Below, piece by piece: positions 15,337-24,437 of a DNA stretch of 64,000 nucleotides (position 1 is its first letter; every line of letters begins with the position of its first letter). The notes below the pieces were generated by a model. The model did not search any database and was not told where the DNA came from. It was given only the letters and a program-made list of their open reading frames with translations. Position numbers and translations under genes: made by a program. This DNA is from Chryseobacterium glaciei (GTDB taxonomy: Bacteria; Bacteroidota; Bacteroidia; Flavobacteriales; Weeksellaceae), in contig NZ_CP015199.1 of NCBI RefSeq assembly GCF_001648155.1, positions 2,180,501-2,244,500 of the forward strand. Reading direction: 5' to 3'.

Positions 15337-16541
15337 TATAGTGTCTTAATTCCTTTTTTCTTTTGTTTCCCAAGCCATACTAAAAAGCCTGTTACTGGCA
15401 ATGATGTGCAGATAAGTCCTGCGATAAACCAAATAATTTTCCCGAACAGTCCAAAATATGATCCTGTGTGAATATCATAATTGGCGTTGGCGTATTTTTC
15501 TGCGTTGTTTAATTGTTGATGAGGTTTATTGGCCAATAATTTCCCTGAATATTTATCAAAAACCAATTGATTTCTGATGGCAAATTTTCCATCTTCACCA
15601 TACACGGAAACCGGAATGTTTTTTAAATCTTTCCCTTTTTTATTTTTTCTGTTTAATGGAATTCTAAAACTTGATGAGGTAGCGTATAGTTTTCTTGATT
15701 CGCCTGCGGTAAGGTCAAATATTGCATTATTCTTTGCTAAAAGTGAGTCGGGAGATTTGATTTCTTTTTCTTTTGGAAGTTCCAAAGAGCCCGATAATGT
15801 AAGATTAAAAGCATTTTTCACCCAAGGATAAGCGAAATAAATTCCTGACAAGCTTAGTATTAAAGCAATAAACGAAGCGTAAAATCCTAAGATATTATGA
15901 AGATCGTAGTTTTTGCGTTTCCATGTTTTTACGTTTTTCCAATCGAAAGAAAAACGTCCTTTTCTCATCTTTTTATTCTGTGGCCACCAAAGAATGATTC
16001 CTGTAATGAGCATAATGATAAAAAGTACGACTGGAATTCCTACCACATATTTTCCCCAATCTGAATTTAATAGCAAACTCCAGTGAATAGCTTTTAAGAT
16101 AGGGAAGAGGTCATATTTTTCATTATAAATTCCAAGAACCTGACCTGTGTATTGATTAACGTAAATTAATTTGTTGATTTTAACTTCATCAAAATAATTC
16201 CATGCTTTTTTATCCTTTTCGTAATAGAGAAATTCATAAGATTTGTTCTTATCTAAAGGAATTTCAACGGAACTGATTGGATACTTTTCATTGATTTCCA
16301 AAGCAACTTTTTCACGAAGAACTTCAATGGATAATGGTTGCTTAGTAATTGTCTCAGCTTTTACAAAAATGGCTTCTTGTCTTAGCTGATTCTGAATTTC
16401 ATCCTTAAAAATATACATTGTTCCCGTCAAAGAAACAATAAATACAATAAGCCCAACGGACAAACCAAACCACAAATGCAGTTTGGCAGACCATTTTTTG
16501 GTTGAAGAAACTTTCTTCTTATGATGATGTTTTTTCTTCAT
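15336..16541 (-). CDS. PepSY-associated transmembrane protein (second copy)
   Basis: 401 residues, clearly paralogous to 11478-12686: KKHHHKKK start, WSAKLHLWFGLSVGL, GIILWWPQNKK, RKNYDLHNILGFYAS and the C-terminal GFLVWLGKQKKKG. It has the same four-helix layout with periplasmic PepSY-like regions. It is sandwiched between two TonB receptor genes: 40 bases after the first and overlapping the second. The arrangement suggests it processes the ligand these receptors bring in, probably ferric siderophore reduction (inference from family and context). Confidence 0.86.
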   Translation of the reverse strand: MKKKHHHKKKVSSTKKWSAKLHLWFGLSVGLIVFIVSLTGTMYIFKDEIQNQLRQEAIFVKAETITKQPLSIEVLREKVALEINEKYPISSVEIPLDKNKSYEFLYYEKDKKAWNYFDEVKINKLIYVNQYTGQVLGIYNEKYDLFPILKAIHWSLLLNSDWGKYVVGIPVVLFIIMLITGIILWWPQNKKMRKGRFSFDWKNVKTWKRKNYDLHNILGFYASFIALILSLSGIYFAYPWVKNAFNLTLSGSLELPKEKEIKSPDSLLAKNNAIFDLTAGESRKLYATSSSFRIPLNRKNKKGKDLKNIPVSVYGEDGKFAIRNQLVFDKYSGKLLANKPHQQLNNAEKYANANYDIHTGSYFGLFGKIIWFIAGLICTSLPVTGFLVWLGKQKKKGIKTL

Positions 16542-16581
16542 ATCAAAAAGTTAACCTTTTGAGGGGTTAACTTTTGTTTAT

Positions 16582-18780
16582 TTAAAATTTGTATCCTATT
16601 GAAAGTCTGAAGTTTCTTGGTGCTTCTGCTTGATAGTAGTAATAATTTGCGTAAGGTGAACCTGAGTATAAGTATCTGTTGAATACATTAAATACATTTA
16701 AACCAACTCTGAATTTAGAATTTTCCCAAGATGCACCAGCATCAAATTTCACATAATCATTCATCTGTTGAGTGTTTGTTCCTCCCCAGTCCCAGCTACT
16801 TCTATCGCCAAGATAAGTTCCTCCGAAGCTTAATCCGAATCCTTCTAATATTCCATCAGTGAAAGTATAATTTAACCAAGCATTTGCTGTATGTTTAGCG
16901 TATCCTGGAACTCTTTTTCCTTCAGGGTTGTTTTGTGGATCGTTAGATTCTATAATCTTATTTTCTGTAAATGCGTAGTTGAAGATAGCATTAAATCCTT
17001 TTGTAATTTCACCTTTCAAATCAAATTCTACTCCCTGAACTCTTGTTTTTCCAAGTAAAATTGAAAATTGTTCAAGTGGACTATTTGCAGGATCATTTAC
17101 TGTAGAATTGTTTTTGATAATGTTATATGCAGATAAAGTTGTATTCCATTTTCCACCAAACCAATCTTTCTTTACCCCAACTTCCATGTTATTTCCTGTA
17201 ATTGGTTTCACTGTACTTCCGTCTCTGAATATTGCAGCTTGTGGTACAAATGCTTGATCATATAAACCATATACTGACATGCTTTCATCAATAGAATAGC
17301 TAATACCAATACGAGGAGTTATTTTGTCAGCTTCAGATTTAGTCCCATAATTATTTTCTTTTACGGTTGTGTAACGTGCTGCAAGAGTAAGTCTTAATTT
17401 ATCATCCAAAAAGCCTATTTCATCTTGTAAATACAATCCAGTATAGTTCTGCTCGATAGTACTTCCTGCTCCAGCTCTAACTGAAAGAGGTTTGGTTGTT
17501 CCGTCAAAAGGAAGGTAGTTTTTTGTATTATTGGGACCGTAATAATTTCCCGTACCATTAATATCGTAGTTATTAGTATTTAGATTATACCAATAGTTAT
17601 GATCAGCAGCTTGAGTATAATCATCATTCTCATTATATTTATCAAGGTTATATCCTTGGGACCAGTCTGCCATGTACTTTTTGCTTCCCAAATCTAGTCC
17701 TGCCAAGATTTTATGAGAAACTGAACCTGTTTTTACAAAACCATTTAAGAAAACTTGTCCGAATTTCATCGTGTTATCCGCTTCCCAATATCCAAGGCGG
17801 CGAATCATATAGTTTCCTTCAAAACTGCTTGGCCAAAGATTGCTTCCCATCGTATATTCATTCACATACGTTAATTGAGAAGTTAATTTCCAGTTTTGGT
17901 TGAAGTTATGTTGTAGATTTATATTTACCGTGTTGTTATCTACTTTTGTTGGATCAATACCTGGATCTGTAGCTGTATATCCAACAGGTTTTGTTGCATA
18001 TCCATCAAAACTGAATACATAGGCAGAACCTACTTCAGACATTTTTGCCTTTTGATAGATGTATTCTGCTGTTAAAGTTGTTTTATCAGAAAGTTTAACT
18101 TTTAATGAAGGATTGATAATATATCTATCATTGAATTCATAGTCTCTAAAACTGTTTTTGTTCTGAGCCATTAAATTCAATCTAAAAGCTACTTTATCAG
18201 TAATTTTAGTATCAATATCAGCTTCTCCTCTATACATATTGAAGCTTCCAAGAGTTACTCTTGCAGAACCGTTTAAAGATTGTCCTGTTGGCTTTTTAGT
18301 TACGATATTGTAAATACCGCTTGGCTCTCCGTTTGACATTAAGAATCCTGATGGTCCTTTAATGAATTCGATGTGATCTACGAAAGACATATCTTCACTT
18401 AGAGGTCCCCAGTTTGAAGTTACATTTACTCCGTTCATGAAAGCTGCTGCTCTGGATCCTCTCATGTTTACTCTTGTATACATGTCTCCCCAGTGCTCTA
18501 ATCTTTGTGCTCCGGCAACGTTACGAAGAACACCATCGCTCAAAGTTGTTACCTGCTGATCTTCTAGCGCTCTGTTTGTAATGATTGAAATATTTTGTGG
18601 AATTTTTATCAACGCTTCATCTAAACGCATTGAAGATGAACCCTCTTTTTCTACATATTTCTTGTAATATTTCCCATTTACAATTACTTCTTCAATATCA
18701 TTAGACTTGATAGAATCTTTTTCCTGCGCAAAAGTCAACATAGACCCCAACAGTGAGGCACAGATCAGTACATTTTTCAT
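16582..18780 (-). CDS. TonB-dependent siderophore receptor
   Basis: 732 residues from ATG 18778-18780 (MKNVLICASLLGSMLTFAQE, a signal peptide). A TTG three codons upstream is less likely. A TonB box-like IEEVIVNGKY is followed by the plug of the siderophore receptor subfamily: IPQNISIITNRALEDQQ, RVNMRGSRAAAFMNGVNV, HIEFIKGPSGFLMSNGEPSGIYNIVTKKP. The barrel ends FRLSIGYKF. The plug signature is that of FhuE/ferrichrome-type receptors. First gene of the receptor-PepSY-receptor operon. Confidence 0.92.
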   Translation of the reverse strand: MKNVLICASLLGSMLTFAQEKDSIKSNDIEEVIVNGKYYKKYVEKEGSSSMRLDEALIKIPQNISIITNRALEDQQVTTLSDGVLRNVAGAQRLEHWGDMYTRVNMRGSRAAAFMNGVNVTSNWGPLSEDMSFVDHIEFIKGPSGFLMSNGEPSGIYNIVTKKPTGQSLNGSARVTLGSFNMYRGEADIDTKITDKVAFRLNLMAQNKNSFRDYEFNDRYIINPSLKVKLSDKTTLTAEYIYQKAKMSEVGSAYVFSFDGYATKPVGYTATDPGIDPTKVDNNTVNINLQHNFNQNWKLTSQLTYVNEYTMGSNLWPSSFEGNYMIRRLGYWEADNTMKFGQVFLNGFVKTGSVSHKILAGLDLGSKKYMADWSQGYNLDKYNENDDYTQAADHNYWYNLNTNNYDINGTGNYYGPNNTKNYLPFDGTTKPLSVRAGAGSTIEQNYTGLYLQDEIGFLDDKLRLTLAARYTTVKENNYGTKSEADKITPRIGISYSIDESMSVYGLYDQAFVPQAAIFRDGSTVKPITGNNMEVGVKKDWFGGKWNTTLSAYNIIKNNSTVNDPANSPLEQFSILLGKTRVQGVEFDLKGEITKGFNAIFNYAFTENKIIESNDPQNNPEGKRVPGYAKHTANAWLNYTFTDGILEGFGLSFGGTYLGDRSSWDWGGTNTQQMNDYVKFDAGASWENSKFRVGLNVFNVFNRYLYSGSPYANYYYYQAEAPRNFRLSIGYKF

Positions 18781-18797
18781 GAAAGTCAAATTTTCTG

Positions 18798-18829
18798 CAA
18801 ATATATTGTTTTTAATTATTCTAAATAAA
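18798..18829 (-). promoter_or_regulatory. Promoter and Fur-like site of the siderophore receptor operon
   Basis: Minus-strand TATATTTG (18798-18805) matches TAnnTTTG. Just upstream is TTTATTTAGAATAATTAAA (18811-18829, minus), a partial dyad of the type bound by Fur family repressors. Its first 12 bases equal those before the other PepSY gene. Confidence 0.55.
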
Positions 18830-18873
18830 TTTTCGAATTGATATTTATCATACGAATGTTATCCATTGAATAA

Positions 18874-18907
18874 CAAAAAACCGCTCCAAGCAGTGCTGGA
18901 GCGGTTT
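18874..18907 (-). terminator. Terminator after secA
   Basis: AAACCGCTCCA (18878-18888) pairs perfectly with TGGAGCGGTTT (18897-18907). The T-run lies on the minus strand. Confidence 0.85.
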
Positions 18908-18929
18908 CTATTCTATAATTAATTATTTC

Positions 18930-21900
18930 TTAAGCAGGAATTTCTCCTTTGTATAAGAATGAAATAATTTCTTTGTTTAATTTATCAATCATTTCGCTGA
19001 ATAAGTGGAAAGATTCTTGTTTGTAAATCACCAACGGATCTTTTTGCTCGTAAACAGCTCCCTGAGAAGATTTTCTTAGATCATCCATCTCACGTAGGTG
19101 AAGTTTCCAGTTTTCATCGATAATTGATAAAGTGATATTCTTTTCAAAATCGTTGATCAAACTTTCACATTGAGTATCGTGCGCTTCTTTAAGATCAGCT
19201 ACAATAGTCATTGTTTTGTGTCCGTCTGTGAAAGGAACCTGAATCATTTTAAACATTGAACCTTGATTTTGGAATACATTCTCAATAATAGGAAATGATT
19301 TCTCTTTCAATAAGTTCAGTTTCATGGCATAATCCTCCTGAGCAGCTTTGAATAAAATATTCGTTAATTCCGGAACTTGTTTGTTACCAAAATCACTTTC
19401 AGAAACAGGAGAAGCCATTGTGAAATGTTTGATTATTTCAAATTCAAAATCTTTATAACTTCCGTTTGCTTTTCCTTTTGAAACGATAGAGTTAGAAACA
19501 TCGAAAATCATGTTAGTGATATCGTATTTCAAGTGATCTCCGAATAAAGCGTTCTTTCTTCTCTTGTAGATTACGTCACGTTGTTTGTTCATAACGTCAT
19601 CATATTCAAGAAGTCTCTTTCTTGTTCCGAAGTTATTTTCCTCTACTTTTTTCTGCGCTCTTTCGATAGATTTACTGATCATTGAATGCTGAATAACTTC
19701 ACCATCTTTATGACCCATTCTGTCCATCATTTTAGCGATTCTTTCAGAACCGAATAGACGCATCAAATTATCTTCAAGAGACACATAGAACTGAGAACTT
19801 CCCGGATCTCCCTGACGTCCCGCTCTACCTCTTAACTGTCTGTCAACACGTCTTGAATCGTGTCTTTCAGTACCGATAATTGCTAAACCTCCATTTTCTT
19901 TTACTTCTTTAGCCAATTTAATATCCGTACCACGACCTGCCATGTTGGTTGCGATGGTTACGGCTCCTGGCTGTCCTGCTCCGGCAACGATTTCCGCTTC
20001 CTTCTTGTGAAGTTTCGCGTTCAATACCTGGTGCGGGATTTTTCTTAATTGAAGGGCTTTTGAAAGCAACTGAGAAATTTCAACAGACGTTGTACCAACC
20101 AATACAGGTCTTCTTGCTGCTGTTAATTTTTCAATTTCTTCAATTACCGCATTATATTTTTCTCTGTTAGTTTTGAAAACTAAATCTTGTTTGTCGTCTC
20201 TTAAAATAGAACGGTTGGTAGGAATTACTACAACATCTAATTTGTAGATTTCCCAAAGTTCGCCTGCTTCAGTTTCAGCAGTACCCGTCATTCCCGTAAG
20301 TTTGTTGTACATACGGAAGTAGTTTTGAAGCGTTACCGTTGCAAAAGTTTGCGTTGCAGCTTCAATTTTCACGTTTTCTTTAGCTTCAATCGCTTGGTGT
20401 AGACCGTCTGAATAACGACGACCTTCCATGATACGACCAGTTTGCTCGTCAACGATTTTTACTTCACCATCAATTACTACATACTCATCATCTTTTTCGA
20501 ATAATGTATATGCTTTCAATAACTGACTCATTGTGTGAACACGCTCAGATTTTTCAGCAAAATCAGAGAATAATTTTTCTTTAGCCTCGAATTCTTCTTC
20601 TTTAGTTAAATTTTTAGCTTCAACTTCAGCGATTTCAGTTCCGATATCAGGAAGAACGAAGAAATTATTATCCTCATTTCCCTGAGACATGTATTCAACA
20701 CCTTTGTCTGTAAGATCAACCTGATTGTTTTTCTCCTCGATAACGAAATAAAGATCTTTATCTACGATCGGCATATCACGGTTGTTATCCTGCATGTATT
20801 GACCTTCAACTTTTTGAAGCAATGCTCTGTTTCCGCTTTCTGATAAGAACTTGATTAATTGTCTGTTTTTAGGCAAACCTCTGTAAGCCTGAAGTAATTT
20901 GAATCCTCCTTCCTTAGTATTTCCTGCAGCAATTAATTTTTTAGCTTCACCGAAAATTGCAGAAACGGTTTTCTTTTGAACTTCAACAATTCTGTCGATA
21001 GAAGGTTTAAGAACATCAAATTCTTGTCTGTCTCCCTGAGGAACCGGACCAGAAATAATCAATGGCGTTCTTGCATCATCTACCAAAACAGAGTCAACCT
21101 CATCCACGATAGCAAAGTTTAATTCTCTTTGTACCAATTCTGAAGGTGAAGTTACCATATTATCTCTCAAATAATCGAAACCGAATTCGTTATTTGTTCC
21201 ATAAGTAATGTCTGAATTGTATGCTTTTCTTCTTCCATCTGAGTTCGGTTGGTGATTATCAATACAATCGATATTCATTCCGTGGAACTGATACAATGGA
21301 CCCATCCAAGCGGAGTCTCTTTTTGCAAGATAATCGTTCACCGTTACGACGTGAACTCCTCTTTCAGGAAGTGCATTTAAGTAAATAGGTAATGTTCCTA
21401 CCAAAGTTTTACCTTCACCGGTAGCCATTTCGGCAATTTTACCGCTGTGAAGAATAACCCCTCCAATAAACTGAACATCATAGTGGACCATATCCCAAAC
21501 TACAGGAGTTCCGGCTGCGTCCCATGAGCTTTTCCAAACAGCTTGGTCTCCTTGGATTTCAACGAAATCCTTAGTTGCAGCAAGTTCTCTGTCCATTTGA
21601 GTGGCAGTTACACGGATCTCTCCGTTTTGTGCCCATCTTCTTGCTGTTTCTTTTACTAATGCAAAAGCTTCAGGAAGAACCTGGCTAAGAACTTTCTCCT
21701 CGATTTCGTATGAATCTTTCTTAAGAGACTCAATTTGTGAGAAAAGAGCTTCTTTTTCATCAACATTGGTCGAATTTTTTATCTGCTCTTTAATTTGTTC
21801 TATCTGCGCTGTGATGGTACTTGTTGCTGTTTTTATTTTATTTTTAAATTCAGCAGTTTTCTCTCTTAAGCCATCATCAGACAATTGCTGAATGTTTGGT

Positions 21901-22001
21901 TCAACAGCTTTGATTTTTGTTACAACTTTTTTTACTTCCTTTAGGTCCTGCGCTTTCTTGTCTCCCAAAAACCCTTTAAGAACTTTGTTTAAAAAACTCA
22001 T
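18930..22001 (-). CDS. secA: Preprotein translocase ATPase SecA
   Basis: 1023 residues, longer than the 901 of E. coli, as is usual in Bacteroidetes. It drives secretory proteins through SecYEG with ATP. Visible are Walker [10 protein letters not shown] (near 187), the DEAD-box equivalent [20 protein letters not shown] (near 300), [15 protein letters not shown] (near 640), [13 protein letters not shown] and the motif VI region [18 protein letters not shown]. The protein ends LYKGEIPA with no C-terminal CxCx8CH zinc motif, so the SecB-binding tail is absent here. Single gene with its own terminator. Confidence 0.97.
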   Translation of the reverse strand: MSFLNKVLKGFLGDKKAQDLKEVKKVVTKIKAVEPNIQQLSDDGLREKTAEFKNKIKTATSTITAQIEQIKEQIKNSTNVDEKEALFSQIESLKKDSYEIEEKVLSQVLPEAFALVKETARRWAQNGEIRVTATQMDRELAATKDFVEIQGDQAVWKSSWDAAGTPVVWDMVHYDVQFIGGVILHSGKIAEMATGEGKTLVGTLPIYLNALPERGVHVVTVNDYLAKRDSAWMGPLYQFHGMNIDCIDNHQPNSDGRRKAYNSDITYGTNNEFGFDYLRDNMVTSPSELVQRELNFAIVDEVDSVLVDDARTPLIISGPVPQGDRQEFDVLKPSIDRIVEVQKKTVSAIFGEAKKLIAAGNTKEGGFKLLQAYRGLPKNRQLIKFLSESGNRALLQKVEGQYMQDNNRDMPIVDKDLYFVIEEKNNQVDLTDKGVEYMSQGNEDNNFFVLPDIGTEIAEVEAKNLTKEEEFEAKEKLFSDFAEKSERVHTMSQLLKAYTLFEKDDEYVVIDGEVKIVDEQTGRIMEGRRYSDGLHQAIEAKENVKIEAATQTFATVTLQNYFRMYNKLTGMTGTAETEAGELWEIYKLDVVVIPTNRSILRDDKQDLVFKTNREKYNAVIEEIEKLTAARRPVLVGTTSVEISQLLSKALQLRKIPHQVLNAKLHKKEAEIVAGAGQPGAVTIATNMAGRGTDIKLAKEVKENGGLAIIGTERHDSRRVDRQLRGRAGRQGDPGSSQFYVSLEDNLMRLFGSERIAKMMDRMGHKDGEVIQHSMISKSIERAQKKVEENNFGTRKRLLEYDDVMNKQRDVIYKRRKNALFGDHLKYDITNMIFDVSNSIVSKGKANGSYKDFEFEIIKHFTMASPVSESDFGNKQVPELTNILFKAAQEDYAMKLNLLKEKSFPIIENVFQNQGSMFKMIQVPFTDGHKTMTIVADLKEAHDTQCESLINDFEKNITLSIIDENWKLHLREMDDLRKSSQGAVYEQKDPLVIYKQESFHLFSEMIDKLNKEIISFLYKGEIPA

Positions 22002-22009
22002 AAATTTTT

Positions 22010-22115
22010 ACTTTATGCCTAAAGCGATATGCTTTAAGCGTTTTACTAAATACGCTTACTGCGCAAAAATTGATATTATAAAAAGGGAAATAAGCTTTAA
22101 GCCTATTGCCTAAAG
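22010..22115. repeat. AAGC-rich inverted repeats before secA
   Basis: The gap between the DUF2795 gene and secA contains repeated GCCTAAAGC and GCTTTAAGC words in both orientations, for example AGCTTTAAGC/GCCTAAAGCT. Able to form imperfect hairpins; no other function seen. Confidence 0.45.
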
Positions 22116-22127
22116 CTCATGCCTTAT

Positions 22128-22349
22128 TTAATATTCGTCTTCGTTCCAAAGATAATCTTCGTCCGTAGGATAGTCTGGCCAGATCTCGTCGATGGCTTCG
22201 TACATTTCCCCTTCGTCTTCAATAGCCTGAAGGTTTTCCGTTACTTCCATGGGTGCACCAGTTCTGATTGCATAATCAATAAGTTCAGCCTTTGTCATTG
22301 GCCAAGGTGCGTCACTTAGATATGAGGCTAATTCTAATGTCCAGTACAT
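22128..22349 (-). CDS. DUF2795 domain protein
   Basis: 73 residues, beginning MYWTLELASYLSDAPWPMTK. This matches the short Bacteroidetes members of DUF2795, with AELIDYAIRTGAPMEVTENLQ and a very acidic C-terminus (DEIWPDYPTDEDYLWNEDEY). The function of the family is unknown. It lies 126 bases upstream of secA on the same strand, separated by AAGC-rich repeats, so cotranscription is possible. Confidence 0.85.
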   Translation of the reverse strand: MYWTLELASYLSDAPWPMTKAELIDYAIRTGAPMEVTENLQAIEDEGEMYEAIDEIWPDYPTDEDYLWNEDEY

Positions 22350-22491
22350 AATATTCTATTTTTTTTGCAAAAGTATAAAATTAGCTTATATTATACGCTT
22401 TTTTATACTTGATTTTCAATTCTTTTTATTAATTTTTTACTCATTGCACGTCACAGATTGTATTACAGCTATGTCAGCAACTTGTTCGATG

Positions 22492-23514
22492 TCATTTTCT
22501 CAAAAACCATTCCACAAATTTTTTTATGCCATTTTGGAAGTCTGTGGTTGGTTTATAATCAATTAATGTCTTCGCTTTTCCTATATCAGCATTGGTTTTT
22601 TGGACATCTCCGGGCTGCATTGGCAGAATTTTTTTGATGGCAGTTTTTCCGAGAGCCTGTTCAATTGTGGAAAGCATTTCGTTTAGATTAATTACCTGAC
22701 TTTCTCCAAGATTAATAATCTCATATACTTTTGAATGGGTTTCCAGATAGCTGATAGATTTAGTAATTCCATCAATAATATCATCAACGTAGGTATAATC
22801 TCTTGCGGTGTTTCCATCGCCGTAGAAAGGAATTTCCTGATTTTCAGAGATTAATTTTGTGAATTTATGTATCGCAAGATCAGGCCGTTGTCTTGGGCCG
22901 TAAACCGTGAAGAACCTTAGTTGAATCATGTCGATATTATATAATTGATGATAAACATGACCTAAAATCTCCCCACATTTTTTTGTTGCAGCATACGGTG
23001 AAATAGGATTATCTACATTATCAGTTTCTGCAAAAGGAATTTTTTCATTGTTTCCGTAAACGCTTGATGAAGAAGCACACACGAATTTTTTAATATTGAA
23101 TTCTTTACACAGTTCCCAAAGATTCATTGTTCCGCGAACATTCACTTCTTCATATTCTAAAGGTCTTTCGATGGAAGGACGAACTCCGGCAAGTGCGGCC
23201 AGATGAATGATCAAATCAATCTTATGATTTTTAAATATTTCTTCAAGGCCGTTTTTATCCCGAATATCCTGATAATATAAAGTATAATTATTTGATTTTG
23301 AAAGGGAAATTAAATTTTTAATATCAGTTTCTTTATCAGAAAAGGTAAAATCAGAAAAATTAGCGATTGATTCTAACGTATTTTTAATTTTTATCTGATA
23401 ATCATAGAAATTATCAAAATTGTCAATGTTTATGACAGAATGTCCTTCTTTCAATAATTTTTCTATCAAATGAGAACCAATAAATCCGCTTCCTCCTGTT
23501 ACAAGATATATCAT
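22492..23514 (-). CDS. NAD-dependent epimerase, UDP-glucuronate 4-epimerase type
   Basis: 340 residues from ATG 23512-23514. The Rossmann motif VTGGSGFIGSHL is at the N-terminus. The catalytic set is SSSSVYG (near 148) and YAATKK (YxxxK, near 173). The segments LAGVRPSIERP and LRFFTVYGPRQRPDLAIHKF are typical of UDP-glucuronate 4-epimerases. Such enzymes supply UDP-galacturonate for surface polysaccharides. GalE-type activity cannot be excluded. No polysaccharide cluster surrounds it; it stands alone and is divergent from the DUF2797 gene. Confidence 0.85.
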   Translation of the reverse strand: MIYLVTGGSGFIGSHLIEKLLKEGHSVINIDNFDNFYDYQIKIKNTLESIANFSDFTFSDKETDIKNLISLSKSNNYTLYYQDIRDKNGLEEIFKNHKIDLIIHLAALAGVRPSIERPLEYEEVNVRGTMNLWELCKEFNIKKFVCASSSSVYGNNEKIPFAETDNVDNPISPYAATKKCGEILGHVYHQLYNIDMIQLRFFTVYGPRQRPDLAIHKFTKLISENQEIPFYGDGNTARDYTYVDDIIDGITKSISYLETHSKVYEIINLGESQVINLNEMLSTIEQALGKTAIKKILPMQPGDVQKTNADIGKAKTLIDYKPTTDFQNGIKKFVEWFLRK

Positions 23515-23533
23515 CAATGTTTTTTTATGAGTA

Positions 23534-23541
23534 CAAAAATA
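23534..23541 (-). promoter_or_regulatory. Candidate -7 box of the epimerase gene
   Basis: Minus-strand TATTTTTG fits TAnnTTTG and would give a leader of about 15 bases. Confidence 0.45.
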
Positions 23542-23603
23542 TAAATTTCCTTTGGGAAAAATATAATCATTAAATTTACTTAATAAAGTAATATAAAATT
23601 AAT

Positions 23604-24401
23604 ATGCAGTTTCAAGGGCAAATTTTAAAGATGACGAGTTTCGATGCTCAGCCAATTCAGTATTATCTTAACCTTTCGGGTGATCTTATTCACATGAACG
23701 AATTGCTTGGAAAAGAATTGACGATAAAGCATACAGGATTCCAATGTGTGAATTGTGGAAAAAATAAGCCTATTTACAGAATGGGATTTTGCAAAAGCTG
23801 CTTTTTTGAAAGTCCTTATGCAAGTGATACAATCATTCGTCCGGAACTTTCCACGGCACATCTTGGCGTTGGCGAACGTGATTTGGAAGTGGAAAAGCAA
23901 ATTCAGCTTCAGCCTCACACTGTTTATTTGGCTTATACAGGAGATGTAAAGGTGGGGGTTACAAGAAGTTCGCAAATTCCTACAAGATGGATCGATCAGG
24001 GAGCCACTTTTGCGCTACCGATTGCCAGAACAGAAAATCGTTATGAAGCTGGAATGATAGAAGTTGCCTTAAAAGATCATCTGCCAGATAAAACAAATTG
24101 GAGAAAAATGCTTCAGGATGATTTTGAGGGAGAAATAGATCTTGCTGATTTTCAACAAAAAATAAAAGAATATTTTCCTGAAGATTTCCAAAAATTCTAC
24201 AGCGAAGGTGAAAATGTATCGAAATTCGATTATCCTTATGAAAAACCTGAAAAAGTAACTTCATTTACTTTAGACAAAAAACCTGAGTTTACAGGGAAGT
24301 TAGTTGGAATTAAAGGACAGTATTTAAGCTTTGAAGGGGGAGATTTTATTAATGTAAGAGGACATGAAGGGTATGTTATTGAATTGGATGTAAAAAATTA
24401 G
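23604..24401 (+). CDS. DUF2797 domain protein
   Basis: 265 residues. A four-cysteine zinc-binding knuckle, CVNCGKNKPIYRMGFCKSC (about 49-67), is followed by HTVYLAYTGDVKVGVTRSSQ (about 112), which resembles a GIY-YIG-like fold core, and QGATFALPIARTENRYEAG. The family is DUF2797, with no established function; nucleic acid binding is a fair guess from the zinc knuckle. It is 36 bases before the AsmA-like gene on the same strand, so they may be cotranscribed. Confidence 0.8.
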   Translation: MQFQGQILKMTSFDAQPIQYYLNLSGDLIHMNELLGKELTIKHTGFQCVNCGKNKPIYRMGFCKSCFFESPYASDTIIRPELSTAHLGVGERDLEVEKQIQLQPHTVYLAYTGDVKVGVTRSSQIPTRWIDQGATFALPIARTENRYEAGMIEVALKDHLPDKTNWRKMLQDDFEGEIDLADFQQKIKEYFPEDFQKFYSEGENVSKFDYPYEKPEKVTSFTLDKKPEFTGKLVGIKGQYLSFEGGDFINVRGHEGYVIELDVKN

Positions 24402-24437
24402 GCACATATTTAGATGTAATTAAATTAAATCGTAAAA

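Noticed and set aside
22119..22319. Plus-strand open frame opposite the DUF2795 gene
   Set aside because: Shadow of a recognised family protein on the other strand.
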